From Agrypnia vestita (Eukaryota > Arthropoda > Insecta > Trichoptera > Phryganeidae), in NCBI GenBank assembly GCA_016648135.1, contig JADDOH010002632.1:1-64000 (forward strand): DNA of 64,000 nt, written 5' to 3'. Numbering within the stretch: the first letter of the stretch is position 1; every line of letters begins with the position of its first letter. Under the pieces are notes generated by a model. The model was not told the origin of the DNA. It was given only the letters and a program-made list of their open reading frames with translations, and did no database searches. Shown piece after piece: positions 1 to 10,870 of this stretch. A program made the translations under genes and the position numbers.

Positions 1-138
1 TCGGATGAGCACAGAGATTTTCGATACTTTTTTTATTACTTATTTCAAAATTGTCACGGTTTCGCGGCGGCGGGATCAAAATTAAACATTAAAAAATTAT
101 TTTTTAAATGTTTTTTATACCTATAACTCACCTTTATT
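1..138. other. AT-rich sequence, nothing recognised
   Basis: Short AT-rich left edge of the window. No coding frame, repeat end or RNA motif was recognised before the hammerhead-like motif that follows. Confidence 0.5.
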
Positions 139-139
139 C

Positions 140-215
140 CCTGACGGTGGAAAGGTATTTCTGAAACATGTTGGTGTAATTAATCAAATAATATAAGTGG
201 ATATATACAAATAAT
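140..215 (+). ncRNA. Hammerhead-like motif of a Penelope-type terminus (degenerate)
   Basis: Reads CTGACGG (one change from the CUGANGA box), then a possible stem II with GGAAA and TTTC arms, then GAAAC at 163-167 followed by AT and GTT. Downstream comes an ATTAATCAAATAA..AAGTGG segment, the same order seen after the clearer copies at 31327 and 61632. Known biology: Penelope-like elements carry hammerhead ribozymes in their terminal repeats. I infer a decayed terminus of a related element; self-cleavage is unlikely with the altered box. Confidence 0.45.
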
Positions 216-940
216 ACAATCGATATTTTTTATTAAAAAATTAATTTAATTTTTATAAAATACACTTAGTCACGACACAAATTTAAGTGGAAAACTATTC
301 CATAATTCGTACTAATCATCACTCGACAATATTCCACCTGTCTCTGGTGCACTTTATTCATGCCGTTTCTATTGCACAGTTTCTCTACTAGAATATTGCT
401 CACGCGGGTACTCTTTATTTGCTGGCTGACTACGTTAACTCGCCCGTTCGCATATCCGTGGATTTCATTAGTTATCAAACAATGGCTGACTCGCAGCTCA
501 CTTGTGCAATTCGATTCTCCCGAAGCATCTAACATATTTTCGCCTATTCCAGATTTCTCTAAATCACTCTAGAAATCCTCGATTGTATGCACGTTTTATC
601 GTTTTATAATCCCTTGATATTACTATTATTTTCTTTGGTAGGTACTTACTCACATTTATAATTTCTTAGCCACAGTTCGTTTAGGCTTTTCGCCTCAAGC
701 AATATAAATCCTCTACTATTTAATCTATGGCAAAGTCTATGACAGATAAAACAAATTTTAGCATTATACCAATTTATTGTTGTGTTTTTAATGTATTATT
801 CGATCGAAATCAAAATATGTGAATACAAATTTACATATATATGTCTCTTCATGAAGGTTCGTTTAGTATGCTTTTTCAAGAAAGAGTGTTATTTATAAAA
901 AAATATGTATTAATTTTCGGAATATGATTTCAATTAGACG
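216..940. other. AT-rich sequence, no gene recognised
   Basis: Opposed open frames of 70-89 codons between about 266 and 572 overlap antisense to each other and show no family motif. I take them as chance. Nothing else was recognised. Confidence 0.5.
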
Positions 941-1140
941 TAAGTATTACTAAACGCGAAATCCCACTCATCAACAGGTATAAGGGTTGATACTTAAACA
1001 TAAGTATTACGAGACGCGCAATCCCTCTCATCATCGGCTAAGGGTGGCTCCTCTCAAAACTAGTCGTGATAAAAACAATATTTTTGTGCAGAGTATTTAG
1101 TGTTTATCTTTAAAAAAATAATTATTCAGGTTGCACCACA
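941..1140. repeat. Duplicated hammerhead-like repeat (second family)
   Basis: A block of about 48 bases with TAAGTATTAC, then ACGCG, AATCCC and CTCATCA occurs twice in tandem (about 946-990 and 996-1040). Read on the minus strand each gives a GATGAG box and a hairpin arm, as in the clearer copy at 3595-3635. On the plus strand, GGCTCCTCTC followed by AAAACTAGTCGTGA (1047-1070) resembles the stem II, GAAAC and GUH order facing the other way. The tail with TTGCACCACAAAGTAACTG (about 1131-1149) is shared with the copies near 19507 and 53013. This looks like a rearranged pair of degenerate termini. Confidence 0.45.
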
Positions 1141-1880
1141 AAGTAACTGTAAAGTTAATTAGTGAAATGAAATATTTCTAAAGAGATAAGCTCATTCACG
1201 AACTGATGAATTCACCGAGAATTCAATAATTATTGTGAATTGATTCAAAAGATCTTTCAGAGCTATATTGAATGCTTTCTATGAAACCAACCACAAGCTT
1301 TCAGTAATATTATTTAAACAAGAGCATTTTCAAATCACAGCACTCATAAAGCCAACTTAATAAATGGCTTATTTTCATAGCATTTTTGGTTTTTCCTAAA
1401 AAAATAGGAAATGCCTATTTATTACGTACAAGGTAAGTGTGTTTATATAAAATGAAATAGAAAATATTACACTTATTATTTATTTGTTTTGTGAACAAAA
1501 ATTAGACATACCTTTGATTTAATATATTTGTTTTTATTAACACCACCAGTTAAATGGCACATATCGCTCTCCAAGGGCGGATTATCTAAATAAAGGACAA
1601 GGAATGACAAGACGAAAAAATCATAAATGTTGGATATTTTCGATATTGTTATAAACATTTAACAGTGCCGAAAATTTCCAACATTTATAAATTCCGTAGT
1701 GAAATTGCTATCGCAATTCCTTCAGATGAATGATGAAAAAATTCGGACTCGTGGTGGTAATCAACTACATCTTTCTAATTGATTTACAATTTTTTCTGGA
1801 AAATTCAAAATATTTCTTCAATAATGGCAGAATAACTTTCTGGTTACATTATTTATATAAATAAAAAGCAAATATTTTGT
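1141..1880. other. AT-rich sequence, no gene recognised
   Basis: Only short random open frames; no transposon end or RNA motif was recognised. The 60-codon minus frame near 1476-1658 has no visible domain. Confidence 0.45.
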
Positions 1881-1883
1881 ATT

Positions 1884-1960
1884 CTGACGAAGAGACTATT
1901 GGCCTCTAAACGTGTTGATTATTTAATGAATAGTGGTTTTATACAAAGCGTTTTGTTTTC
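1884..1960 (+). ncRNA. Hammerhead-like motif of a Penelope-type terminus
   Basis: Intact CTGACGA box at 1884-1890, then AGAG (1891-1894) pairing with CTCT (1904-1907) as stem II. The expected GAAAC is AAAC (G12 lost), then GT and GTT. The next bases, TTGATTATTTAATGAATAGTGGTTTTATACAAAG, keep the layout found downstream of the 31327 copy (TTGATT, AATAAATAAGTGG, TTTAAACAAAG), so this is a diverged relative. Loss of G12 suggests it is inactive. Confidence 0.5.
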
Positions 1961-2049
1961 ATAATATATTAAAAACTTGTTTAATTAAATATTGTAAAAA
2001 GCATTTTCTTCTCTAATATTTTCATTTAAATATAGGTACACGGTGTAAC

Positions 2050-2472
2050 AGAGCTAGTCCGTAATAGTTTACAGGTGGATTCCTGCCTTGATAATGAGTC
2101 GAAAATGTTCAAGCAAACATGACCCAATATTAATAGTTAACGAGATATGAGACATCAAAGTTTGCATTTTTTTGCAAAACACAGAACAATCATTACAGTT
2201 ACTTATATTTATTATGAAAAATTCATTCAACACAACAAATAAAATGATAGAAACCTTACAATTGTAATTGGAATTTTTTCAGGTTTTTTATTATTTTATT
2301 TAACTGTAATGTAGTGATACTTCAACGCCTCGTAAAAAAAAGGAAATAAATATTGGGCAAAAATGCAAACTTTGATATTGCATAACAATTCATATTAGGT
2401 CAAGGTTGCTTGAACATTTTCGTCTCATAATCAAGGCAGGAATCCACCTGTAAAGTATTGTGGACTAGCTCC
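2050..2472. mobile_element. Fold-back / MITE-like element with ~110-bp inverted repeats
   Basis: The left end (from 2051, GAGCTAGTCC) and right end (to 2471, GGACTAGCTC) are inverted repeats of roughly 110 bases at about 90% identity. Both carry ACAGGTGGATTCCTGCC, a ATGTTCAAGCAA segment and AAAGTTTGCA. The centre is AT-rich without a coding frame. Related pieces lie at 5341-5396 and 54110-54450. The ends assign no superfamily I can name. A non-autonomous element is the best reading. Confidence 0.75.
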
Positions 2473-2727
2473 AAACCACAAATTTTTTTTACAATTATAA
2501 GTTACATTTTTTTTGTTCCTGTCCCATCGAAGTTGAAGAAGAAATTGTGTATATTTTGGAATCGCTCGATGAAAGATGATACACACCACGAGTGCTCGAT
2601 GAGGAGTGTCATGTCATCCGGTAATGTAACAAACACGATCTATCATCATTCGGCAGCCGCAACAGATGGCAATATTGATCCGTTGTCAATCACAAATATT
2701 TCGGAACACACTCGAAACAAGATAGAT
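2473..2727. other. No gene recognised
   Basis: Part of a 117-codon plus frame (2458-2811) that starts inside the fold-back element and ends inside the next repeat. The frame is therefore not a gene. No other signal. Confidence 0.45.
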
Positions 2728-3290
2728 TTTTTTTACTCCCTTTATATTAACTCGTGGCGTCTGCTTGCTTGCTTGCCGGCTTGCCGTCGATTTTTGACCC
2801 TTTTCCCGTAATCCAATTGAGCTGAAACATGGCAAGTAGACTTGTGGCGATGATCAAGAAGATCTATCAAATTTTCGTTAAAAAAAATTAATAATTATAG
2901 TATAATTTCGGATTTTTAGAAATTTTATTGGTTTTTTCAAATTAGAATCATTAGAAAAGTTTGATTAGCAACGGCGACCCGATAACGTCGCGGAATATTT
3001 TATAAATTAATTACTCCGTCGGTATACATAATAGGTACTTCACTACGAATGTCGAAAATCTAAATTGAATGACAAATGTTTTTAGAATTTAATCTTCAAA
3101 GCATGAAGTGTCTTATCAAAGCTCAGAACATCTGACATTTTAGAAATATATTAAATTACTGTTAGTTTAGTGTTATGTTATATGTTTTAATTCGTCTTTA
3201 ATTGTTGTTATATTTTACAAAGAAAGGGAGTATAATACAAACTTGGTCTTTATGGGTTACTTTTTTATAAATACCACTTCCATCTAACAA
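2728..3290 (-). repeat. Dispersed repeat, copy 1 (three copies in window)
   Basis: Contains ACTCCCTTTATATTAACT, GTGGCGTCTGCTTGCTTGC, a CCCTTTTCCCGTAATCC segment and TTTTCGTTAAAAAAAATTAA. The same blocks occur in reverse orientation at 27150-27375 and 55320-55660. The distal block GGGAGTATAATAC..ACTTGGTCTTTATGGGTTAC (about 3226-3260) matches 55335-55395, so this copy spans most of the element. Ends carry an ACTCCCTTT-like motif. No open frame is conserved between copies; class unknown. Confidence 0.7.
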
Positions 3291-3590
3291 TGAGAGTTTA
3301 AACGTCGTTTTTTCTGTGCTATTGTAATGAAATGCGCTATGAAACGCGAGCATACGTAGACACAAGTCTGTCAGTTGACGATAGTTACCGGATATAGACA
3401 CGTCGTATGGATTTTTTCCTTACATCTCACAATTATTGTTCAAACTTTTTTGAAATGAAATATATTTGGGCACATGAGGGTAAATTCAAATGATCTATCG
3501 TTGAAAGATTTGGCAAATACATCGAGGTGCATTATAATTTAAAATATTTTTTTATTTTAACTTTGTAATACACACACAATATTAGTTGTT
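3291..3590. other. No gene recognised
   Basis: AT-rich, no coding or repeat signal apart from the AT-rich flank of the hammerhead-like pair that follows. Confidence 0.45.
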
Positions 3591-3690
3591 AATTACTACT
3601 ATAGTTTCGAGGGTAGCAATCCTTCTCATCATCAGGTATACGTGATGAAGAGAGGGACTGCTCCTCTCGAATGTATATTATAGTACTAAT
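3550..3690. ncRNA. Head-to-head pair of hammerhead-like motifs (second family)
   Basis: On the minus strand, 3635-3595 reads CTGATGATGAG, a hairpin closing with CCCTC, then GAAAC, TATA and GTA, which fits an ultrashort stem III (AC/GU) with a GUA cleavage triplet. Its downstream flank runs through TTAACAACTAATATTG and TACAAAG. On the plus strand, 3641-3685 reads GTGATGA, AGAGAGG..CCTCTC and GAAT, a degenerate mirror copy. The two face away from a centre near 3637. Relatives are at 941, 19375, 47423 and 52923. Known context: hammerheads occur in Penelope-like and other retroelement termini. Activity is untested. Confidence 0.5.
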
Positions 3691-5335
3691 AATAATAATA
3701 ATAAAAATGGATAATTTCTATTTATCGATCGCCATTTTCGTAAAAAAATCACCTCAAAGGCGCTTTACACTAACATTGTTTAGTCCTACACTAGTATTTA
3801 ATTTAATGGAAAGGATTTTACAAAAAGCCTTTTTTTTAAACATTGTTTCTGATGTAGGTACTGTTCCGTATTACGGAGGGAAGAGAGTTCCACGCCTTTG
3901 GGCCTGCCACCGCAAATGCCCGTCTTCTGGTAGTGGATGGTAGGTTCTACAACTCTTCCTGCAGCTGAAGTAGTGGCTGACCGCAGAGTTTGGCGTCGAC
4001 TATTTAAGTCATCTGGGATGCAGATATTATATGCGAGAATTTTGATGCTCCATATACTATTCTTATACGAACTATAGTAATAAATAATTAATGACTCGTG
4101 TTGTGTGTGTGTGTCTGTTACAAAGTAAATATAAAACATATTTTAAATCAAATTATCTAAATCACAGTCATATGATTCAAATCCTTCTACTCCAGCTTTC
4201 CTCTTCTTCCCCCACCATTTCCCTTATTCAAATTTTATTTTAAATGTATATTTTTCTTTTCTTTCATAATTATTTTTTCAAGACTTATTGAAACTTTACC
4301 GGTTACATTTTTTTTATTTTAATTCTTGTCGTGTCTGTTTCAAATAAATAAATAAATAAAATAATAATTGAACTCTAAATTAAGATACAATTTACACAAT
4401 AAAATTATCAAAAATATGAAATGATTTCTTAAACACTTTCGTGTACGCATTAACCTCTAGTTAATTACTAAATGTGTATGTTCAAATTCAACAAAACAAA
4501 ATGTTAAATGTTGTCTTACGATGAATTTACCAGGATAACATAAGGACGGTAAACGAGAAATACACGCGTGGGCTGTTCGTACGCACGAGTCTTTTGTGTC
4601 CGTGAAAATGGAACGCCGCACCCCTTTATTTATTATGTTACCCGGGATTACAATGGTGAATATAATGAGATCAGAATTCATTATTATCAAACTGAATTTT
4701 CATAACTCATTTTAGATGGAAACATATTTAAAGATAAAAGCATTAATAGTCGCCGTGAAAATATTGTTTTATTATTTAATAAAACATTTGTACAATTTAT
4801 TGAAAAAAAATCTAGTCTATTAAAACAATAATTATATAAACATTACACACACAACATCGAAAACATAATCAGCAAAGTACAAAAATTACAGGTTTCGTAC
4901 TTCATGTAACCAAATATTCATCCGACGTAACCTGGTAGACTGCCTATTCTACTGAGTGCATCAACTTGATAGCTTTGTCACTTTTACTAACTACCTGAGT
5001 GGCTAAACATCATAAGCTTCATTTTGTTAGATGAATCTAGAAGGATCTAGAAGGGTAAAAGTCTAATAAAAAACCCTGTTTCGAGCATTTGGAATCCATT
5101 ATATAGTATGTATTCGGACAAAATAGAAAAAAGATGAAAGAAAATTCATGCGCACCCTAAACCGACAGAACTATAACGATTCTCTCACTAACATCAGTTA
5201 TTTTGACCTTAAAAAGTAGGCGAATAACACTCTACGTCTACAGTCTGTACAAAATCTGTCAAATCAATTTAACCGCCCATCTCTAGTGTCCCATCATGCG
5301 CATCACGTTAGGACGTCTTTAACATCCCGACTCCA
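3691..5335. other. No gene recognised; short GT microsatellite
   Basis: Contains opposed frames of 90 and 113 codons near 3671-4139 with no motif, taken as chance. A TGTGTGTGTGTGTGT run lies near 4101. The rest is AT-rich without recognised elements. Confidence 0.45.
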
Positions 5336-5396
5336 TAACTATTTATGGTTGCATGAACATTTTCGACTTATAATCAAGGCAGGAGTGAGTCCTGCG
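5336..5396 (-). repeat. Fragment of the 2050-2472 fold-back family
   Basis: GGTTGCATGAACATTTTCGA and ATAATCAAGGCAGGA match the right arm of the 2050-2472 element. The other end is missing, so this is a truncated copy. Confidence 0.6.
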
Positions 5397-5870
5397 AGGT
5401 CATTAATGTTTTCCAAATAACCTTGTACATACATAAGTAAAAATTATGATACATACACGTAGTTTATAACCACACTATCGAGGAAGTAATGTATTATATT
5501 ATCCTACTGTCTATCACAGGCGAAAATATAGAAAGGAGCATATTTATAATGGTATGAAAATGTCTTCCGCCCCCGTCACGCGACTCGAACGAAGATGAAT
5601 TGTTTTTGGCAACCTGAACATGGCAGGAATATTATGCGAGCCCAATTTCGCATTGTAATTGATATCGAGAGTTTTGGGAAAAACAAAAGAGAGTAATATA
5701 ATATCTGCTTGTTCTACCATTATAGCCGCGACCGGCATTGTCGTTGACATCAGCGATCACATGAAATTCTCCCGATATTTGAGAATCATCGAGTCATGCT
5801 AACACGATAATGCAGAGGGACTAAAAATATGAATAAATATGTAATAAAATGTAAGTTATTTTAGATAAAT
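5397..5870. other. No gene recognised
   Basis: A 68-codon minus frame (5544-5750) has no recognisable motif. No repeat boundary was seen. Confidence 0.4.
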
Positions 5871-6385
5871 ATATATTTTATTTATTTATTTTAGGAAAAG
5901 TTAACAACAAATCTTAAATTAACATACAAGAGAATTATGCCAATTATAAACTATCGACTTAAAATTAATTCTTAAAGATATTAGCAAAGTGTGACAGGTG
6001 GGGGTGAGTGGGATAGGTGGAGTGGGATATAGGATTAGGAAAAAGGAAAAAAATATGGGAGTATATGGGAATATAAATTAAGTCAACTAGTTAGGGTGCG
6101 GTTGTAAAGTTAATCTTCGTTTGATGTCCAAAATTGTCGAGTTAAAAATGTCTATGTGGTTGAATGAGTATGTGGATCTATAGATAAATGAGTTTTGTTT
6201 AGATTTGGTCATGCAGAGGGTATTAATAATAGGTGGAGAATGTGTGTACGTGTGAATGTGTTTGTAAGTAAAAACTAAATTGTATGTGAAGTGTTCTCGT
6301 AAAGAATCTAACAATATACTGCCTTTAAAAGAATAGGCTTCGTAAGAGCTAAGACCCTTTGCTATTTTCACATCTCAATGACTTC
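5871..6385 (-). mobile_element. Non-LTR retrotransposon 3' end (degenerate, antisense)
   Basis: Read on the minus strand this ends in an AATAAATAAATAAAAT tail (5890-5870). Before it lies a pyrimidine-rich stretch (CCCACTCCACCTATCCCACT) and a 94-codon frame (6371-6087). The same order of a C/T-rich 3' UTR followed by an AAAT-rich tail is seen at 9861-10870 and 32600-33075. This suggests 3' ends of one class of non-LTR retrotransposon. No reverse-transcriptase motif survives, so the clade is unknown. Confidence 0.35.
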
Positions 6386-7180
6386 TCGGTAGCTGATTGA
6401 TGATCAGTAGGTATGCCAAGCAACTTTTATTTTTACATAATTTATTTAATCTTCTTTATTATAATAATTACACGTTATCTTTGTTCAAAAACTCACTCAT
6501 ACACAACATCCATTTTCTAAACGACGACATGAACCTATAGATCCATTAAATACTAATCGCACTACACTCAAACACAAATATATAATATACATAAATGTAC
6601 ATGTGAAATATATTTAATTAATTACAAAAATACATGTTACTAGAGCGTGCCGAAGACACTTGAAGAAGAATTGGGATAATGGGCATAGTCTTCACTATAA
6701 TGTTTATTATCTGAGTGTCATGTACCCATTATCCTGTTAGTGTCTCTAATAAATAAAAAATAAAAAAAATAAAAATAAAAAATATTATTTTTAATGAGAC
6801 TAACAGAAAACTGGGTACTAGATACGTAAAAACAATTTACATTATTATTTAAAACTCGGCCCACTATCCTAATTATATTATTATTGATTTGGCATTAACT
6901 TTGTGGAATGACGTAATTAATTTATATATATAAATAAAACCCTCTCTTTGTTTCTAATATATAGAGTCCCACCCCTGGCTACCCCTCCCCACCCACCCCA
7001 TAACCCACCCACCTCTATCAGTACCTAAGATAATTTATTTTATTACAATGCTTATTAGTTTATATTCTCACCTGTAGATGTAGTAGTAGATAGTAGTTCT
7101 CGAAACTAGTAGTGTATACTTAAAATCAAAAGTGGTCTTATACAAGTGTTTTATTTATATATAAATCCCAATTATAAGTA
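6386..7180. other. No gene recognised; C-rich tract
   Basis: AT-rich, with a C-rich tract of CCCACCCC-type runs at about 6967-7016. No gene, repeat end or RNA was recognised. Confidence 0.4.
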
Positions 7181-7184
7181 AGAG

Positions 7185-7375
7185 TCTCCAGCCTGCTATA
7201 GAAACATGCATAATATGTATATTTAGTGTATCAATGTAGCGTGAAATCTAAGAATGCGTAAATAAATAATTTATTAAACGTATTTATTCTATGAGTTCAA
7301 GTTATTGTCAAGAAAATGGATATTGTTAAAGATTGACGTTTTGAATGATGATAGGGTATCTGCAAGAAAATCAGC
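7185..7375 (+). repeat. Dispersed repeat, copy at 7 kb (second copy at 42.5 kb)
   Basis: Shares with 42485-42670, in the same orientation, the blocks TGTATATTTAGTGTATCAA, AATAAATAATT, TTCAAGTTATTGTCAAGAAA and GAATGATGATAGGGTATCTG. Overall similarity by eye is about 80%. No terminal inverted repeat or coding frame. Class unknown. Confidence 0.7.
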
Positions 7376-9120
7376 ATGAACGTTAAAGTCAGCACAATAT
7401 AATATATATTTTTAAAACAAACAGACCGTCAACAGGTCATTAATGACCCTAATAATAATAATATATTGTATGTGCGGCACATTCTTGTAATGGGAGAAAA
7501 ATAAACAACATTATTAGAGTGCTGGTTTATTCTGAAGAATTCCGGTTTTGTTATATGGGGTTTCATGAAAATTAATGACATAAATAAAGAGAATGAAAAG
7601 CTACATTGAGAATTTCGTGTAGACAACAAGATCAACAACAAGATCTAAAACCAGGAAAAATTGTATGCAAGGGTGATATGATACAAGTGTCTGGGATACG
7701 TAACGCTTTATTTTTGTGTTTTTAAATATTTTTGTAAATCTTGGATGGCGGTTTCTCGTTTGGGTAGGCAGAAAAGAAAAACGGCGCAACTATTCCGTCC
7801 TAGAGCAAAACTTCCTATTTTGTTTTATTTTATCCCACACAGGGGGACGCGCCCTCTTTCAGAGTAGAGGTTGTCATGTAGAGTAGTGGGGGAATGGGAG
7901 GGTTTGGAAGAGGAAGAAAAACAGCAGTCGCAAATCATTCCACACGTACAGGTTTAAAGAAACGACACCCGTGCGAGTTAAGTTAACCATGTACGGACGC
8001 GGGAAACGTGCTCATTGTGTTTCTCTGCTATAAACCAAAATAAGAAAAAAAAAAAAAAAAAAAAAAAACACCACTGATCGAAAGTTATACCTGGTAAATG
8101 TCCAAGATCACCATCTTCGACACTAGTTGATTAATCAAAGGCCCAATTAGCCTCCGGAGGTCCTAAAACCTTATATCTTGTAGTATGTACTTTCTCTGGA
8201 ATTCGCAAGACGTGCCAAGTCACCTTATCAAAGCCAATTCTACGTGTAGAAAGTAAAAGCTCTGTTTCTCCTTATGTTGATACCGCTAACTCATTTAATA
8301 ACATTACTCCTGCTACTCCTCTGTGGTAACTCATTTCTGTAGCCTGGAATCTTGATATAATAACTCTCCCCGTAAGACTCTGTATTTGGTAACCAAAGAA
8401 GAAAAAAATATTTAGAATATATTTTTCCATTTCGGTGTTCTGATTGTATTATAATATAAACTTATTGGAAACTAAAAGTTGTAACGTCAACATATTTTAA
8501 TTCCACCATAATCCCATAGATAGCAATAGAATAACTGTGCCAAGATGGCGACACTCTTCATAAAAAACTCACTTATGAACGACGATTTACGTTCCATAAG
8601 GAGTTACACCACCCTGGGAAAATAAAATATAGTTATGTAAAAATTTGGTTATTTTTCACAAGTGATTATAATTTTTGTATTGGCACTTGTTAAGGTACAT
8701 GTTAGACTATTAATATATTGGAAATTTTTTCAAAAAAAAAAAAAATGGCCACTTTATGTCTACTTACGTAGAACTCCTCGTCCGTGACTGACATGCAAAT
8801 TTCCCGGCGCAATTTTTTTTCAGCACAGAAAAGAAGAACATGTACTTATTTAGAAATGAAAACTCTATAGTGAATTTGTTAAAAAAACCTCAGTAAAAAT
8901 ACATAAAAAAGAATTAATCATCTCCTAGTAAAAAATCACTCAATTTCTACGTAAATTTTACCCTTTAATGTTGGTGTAGCCTCTTAATACACTGGGAATT
9001 CGAGCCATATTAATGCTCATTGATGCAGCACATTCGATTACAAACCATTAATGGAGTGTTACTTATATCATTCATATAGTTTGGAATAAATAATAAGTTA
9101 AACAACCAATAAAACATGTT
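7376..9120. other. No gene recognised; poly-A tract
   Basis: A somewhat GC-richer stretch at 7795-8040 is followed by an A run of about 26 bases at 8042-8068. That could be a retroposon tail, but I recognise no element body before it. Small frames near 7429-7789 overlap each other and have no motif. Confidence 0.4.
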
Positions 9121-9124
9121 TATC

Positions 9125-9445
9125 ACAATGAGTCATTTTGTAAAAGTGTCAAAATTAATAGAACTGATGCACTTTTAGTAGTAGATAAGAAGGTCTAGCC
9201 GCTTGTAAACTACCTACTCAGAGTATCGTAGACTCTAAGGAATCGAAAAATGTTAAACAAGAGGGTTTTTTTGATTAGGCTCTTTTACTCGTTCTAATTC
9301 ATGTAAAATGTAAAACACGCGATGTTTATTATAATCAGTAGTTTGTAATAGTGTTAAAGTTATAGAACTGACGCACTTGTAGTTGTAGATTAGGCAGTCT
9401 AGCCGCATGCGGAGTACTCATAGTATCGTAGATTCTAAGGGATCG
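9125..9445 (+). repeat. Tandem duplication, period about 205 bp
   Basis: 9161-9260 (GAACTGATGCACTT, TCTAGCCGC, GAGTATCGTAGACTCTAAGG, ATCGAAAAA) is repeated at 9366-9452 (GAACTGACGCACTT, TCTAGCCGC, TAGTATCGTAGATTCTAAGG, ATCGAAAAA). A third partial relative lies at 18985-19025 (CTGATGCACGTTGG, ATCGTAGACTAAGGAATCGA). No coding frame. A dispersed family with one tandem duplication is likely. Confidence 0.7.
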
Positions 9446-9860
9446 AAAAAAAATTGTCAAACATGAAAAATCATGTCGTGTAATTTAATAAACCCCAAAG
9501 AAATTGCAAATTACAATAGTATGGAAGAAATTAGTTTTGACATGTTCTTCAGTGTTTTTATACTGTATTCAGTTACCATTCCAAGATCTTTAATGTTCTT
9601 ATGTTAGAGCCTTCGACCTTTGCTAACTGGTAAACTGACAACGTAGCTCGCAGAGGATCTGGTATGGAAACCCTACAGCGGAATCTGTAGCTACCACACA
9701 ACCGACGAGAGGACGCACGGAGGATCTTGGTCTGGGGTTAATTGGAGCGTTATAAACCCAATGTTACCCGCGAGAATGTTTGCTCGTTTTGTACAACCAC
9801 CCCGAAATAATAATAAATAAGAAAGTGATAGAGCCATCCGGTATTAAAAATCAGGTTGCG
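9446..9860. other. No gene recognised
   Basis: GC-richer than its surroundings at 9600-9800, but without an open frame, tRNA-like boxes or repeat ends that I recognise. Confidence 0.4.
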
Positions 9861-10870
9861 CATGAATATAAAATAGGACGAAGACCATCTTACAAGTTTT
9901 CATAGATTTAACAATTTACATAGCACAATGAAAAAAATGAAAATATAATAAGAAACAAGGGGAGATTTATTTATTTATTGAGAAATCTTAACAGATTCAA
10001 TCATTATAATGTTAGAGTAGATTGCATAAACCAATTACAAAGATTCACAGATATTTAGGCGTAATAAATCAAGTACACAGTTAATTTATAGTAAGGAACC
10101 ACAATATTAAAGTATAGTAATAATGAGCGGTTGAATATAAAAATTATAAGAATAAATGAGTTAATTAATCAGTGTTGGTGAGAATACGATGGGGGGAAAA
10201 GGGTGAGGGGGTTGGAATCAGAATAGAGTTTGAGGAAAAGGAAATGAGATGTAGTGTTTCCGTTAGTTGAGTAGTGCTAAGAAGAAATAGTTGAGCGGTG
10301 TAACAATGAAGTACACACAATATATAGTATTCTTTTAAATGCGACCAATATTAACGAGGTCAATATCGATACAATTATCATTGAATGGATCAGAAATTAT
10401 GCTGTTAGCTCGATATTGGACAGAAAGATATTCTAAGATCGACTAATTTCTACGACCCTACAGTTGTCGGATTAAACCGAATTAATAGGTTTATAGTCGC
10501 ATTCCGATAAACATAATAACCGAGTGAACTGCCAAAGTTTCCCTTCGCAGTGCCCACAAATCGACTGGCTAATTGATCCCCCAAATATAGTCGCCAATTA
10601 ACTGAGTGCGCCTTTGTCGCGAGGTATTTGCGGAGGTCAAACATCGCCGGAAGTCGGTATCCGTCAAGGATTAACGGGGGTCAAACTGTTTTGTCACAGC
10701 GCCGCACGGGGCAACATTTCGAGGATGCTCGTAAGCTCGATGGGTAGGTTTAGTGCGCTGTTTGTCTACAGCGCGGACAACCCTCGGGGTGCTAAGGGAA
10801 GGGTGGTGATTACCACTGTGACACTTAAATTCCTAGACCGAGTTGAGAGTTTACATATAAATATTATTAT
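9861..10870 (-). mobile_element. Non-LTR retrotransposon 3' region (degenerate, antisense)
   Basis: On the minus strand the segment ends in an AATAAATAAATAAATC tail (9983-9965). Before it lie a C-rich stretch near 10215-10185 and a GC-richer block (10830-10450) holding a 64-codon frame. GACCATCTTACAAGTTTTCA (9882-9901) resembles 32718-32737. The layout matches 5871-6385. I infer the decayed 3' part of a non-LTR element; no catalytic motif is visible, and the overlapping 109-codon plus frame (10614-10943) is antisense to it. Confidence 0.35.

Noticed and set aside
2458..2811. 117-codon plus frame
   Set aside because: Starts in one dispersed repeat and ends in another; no domain.
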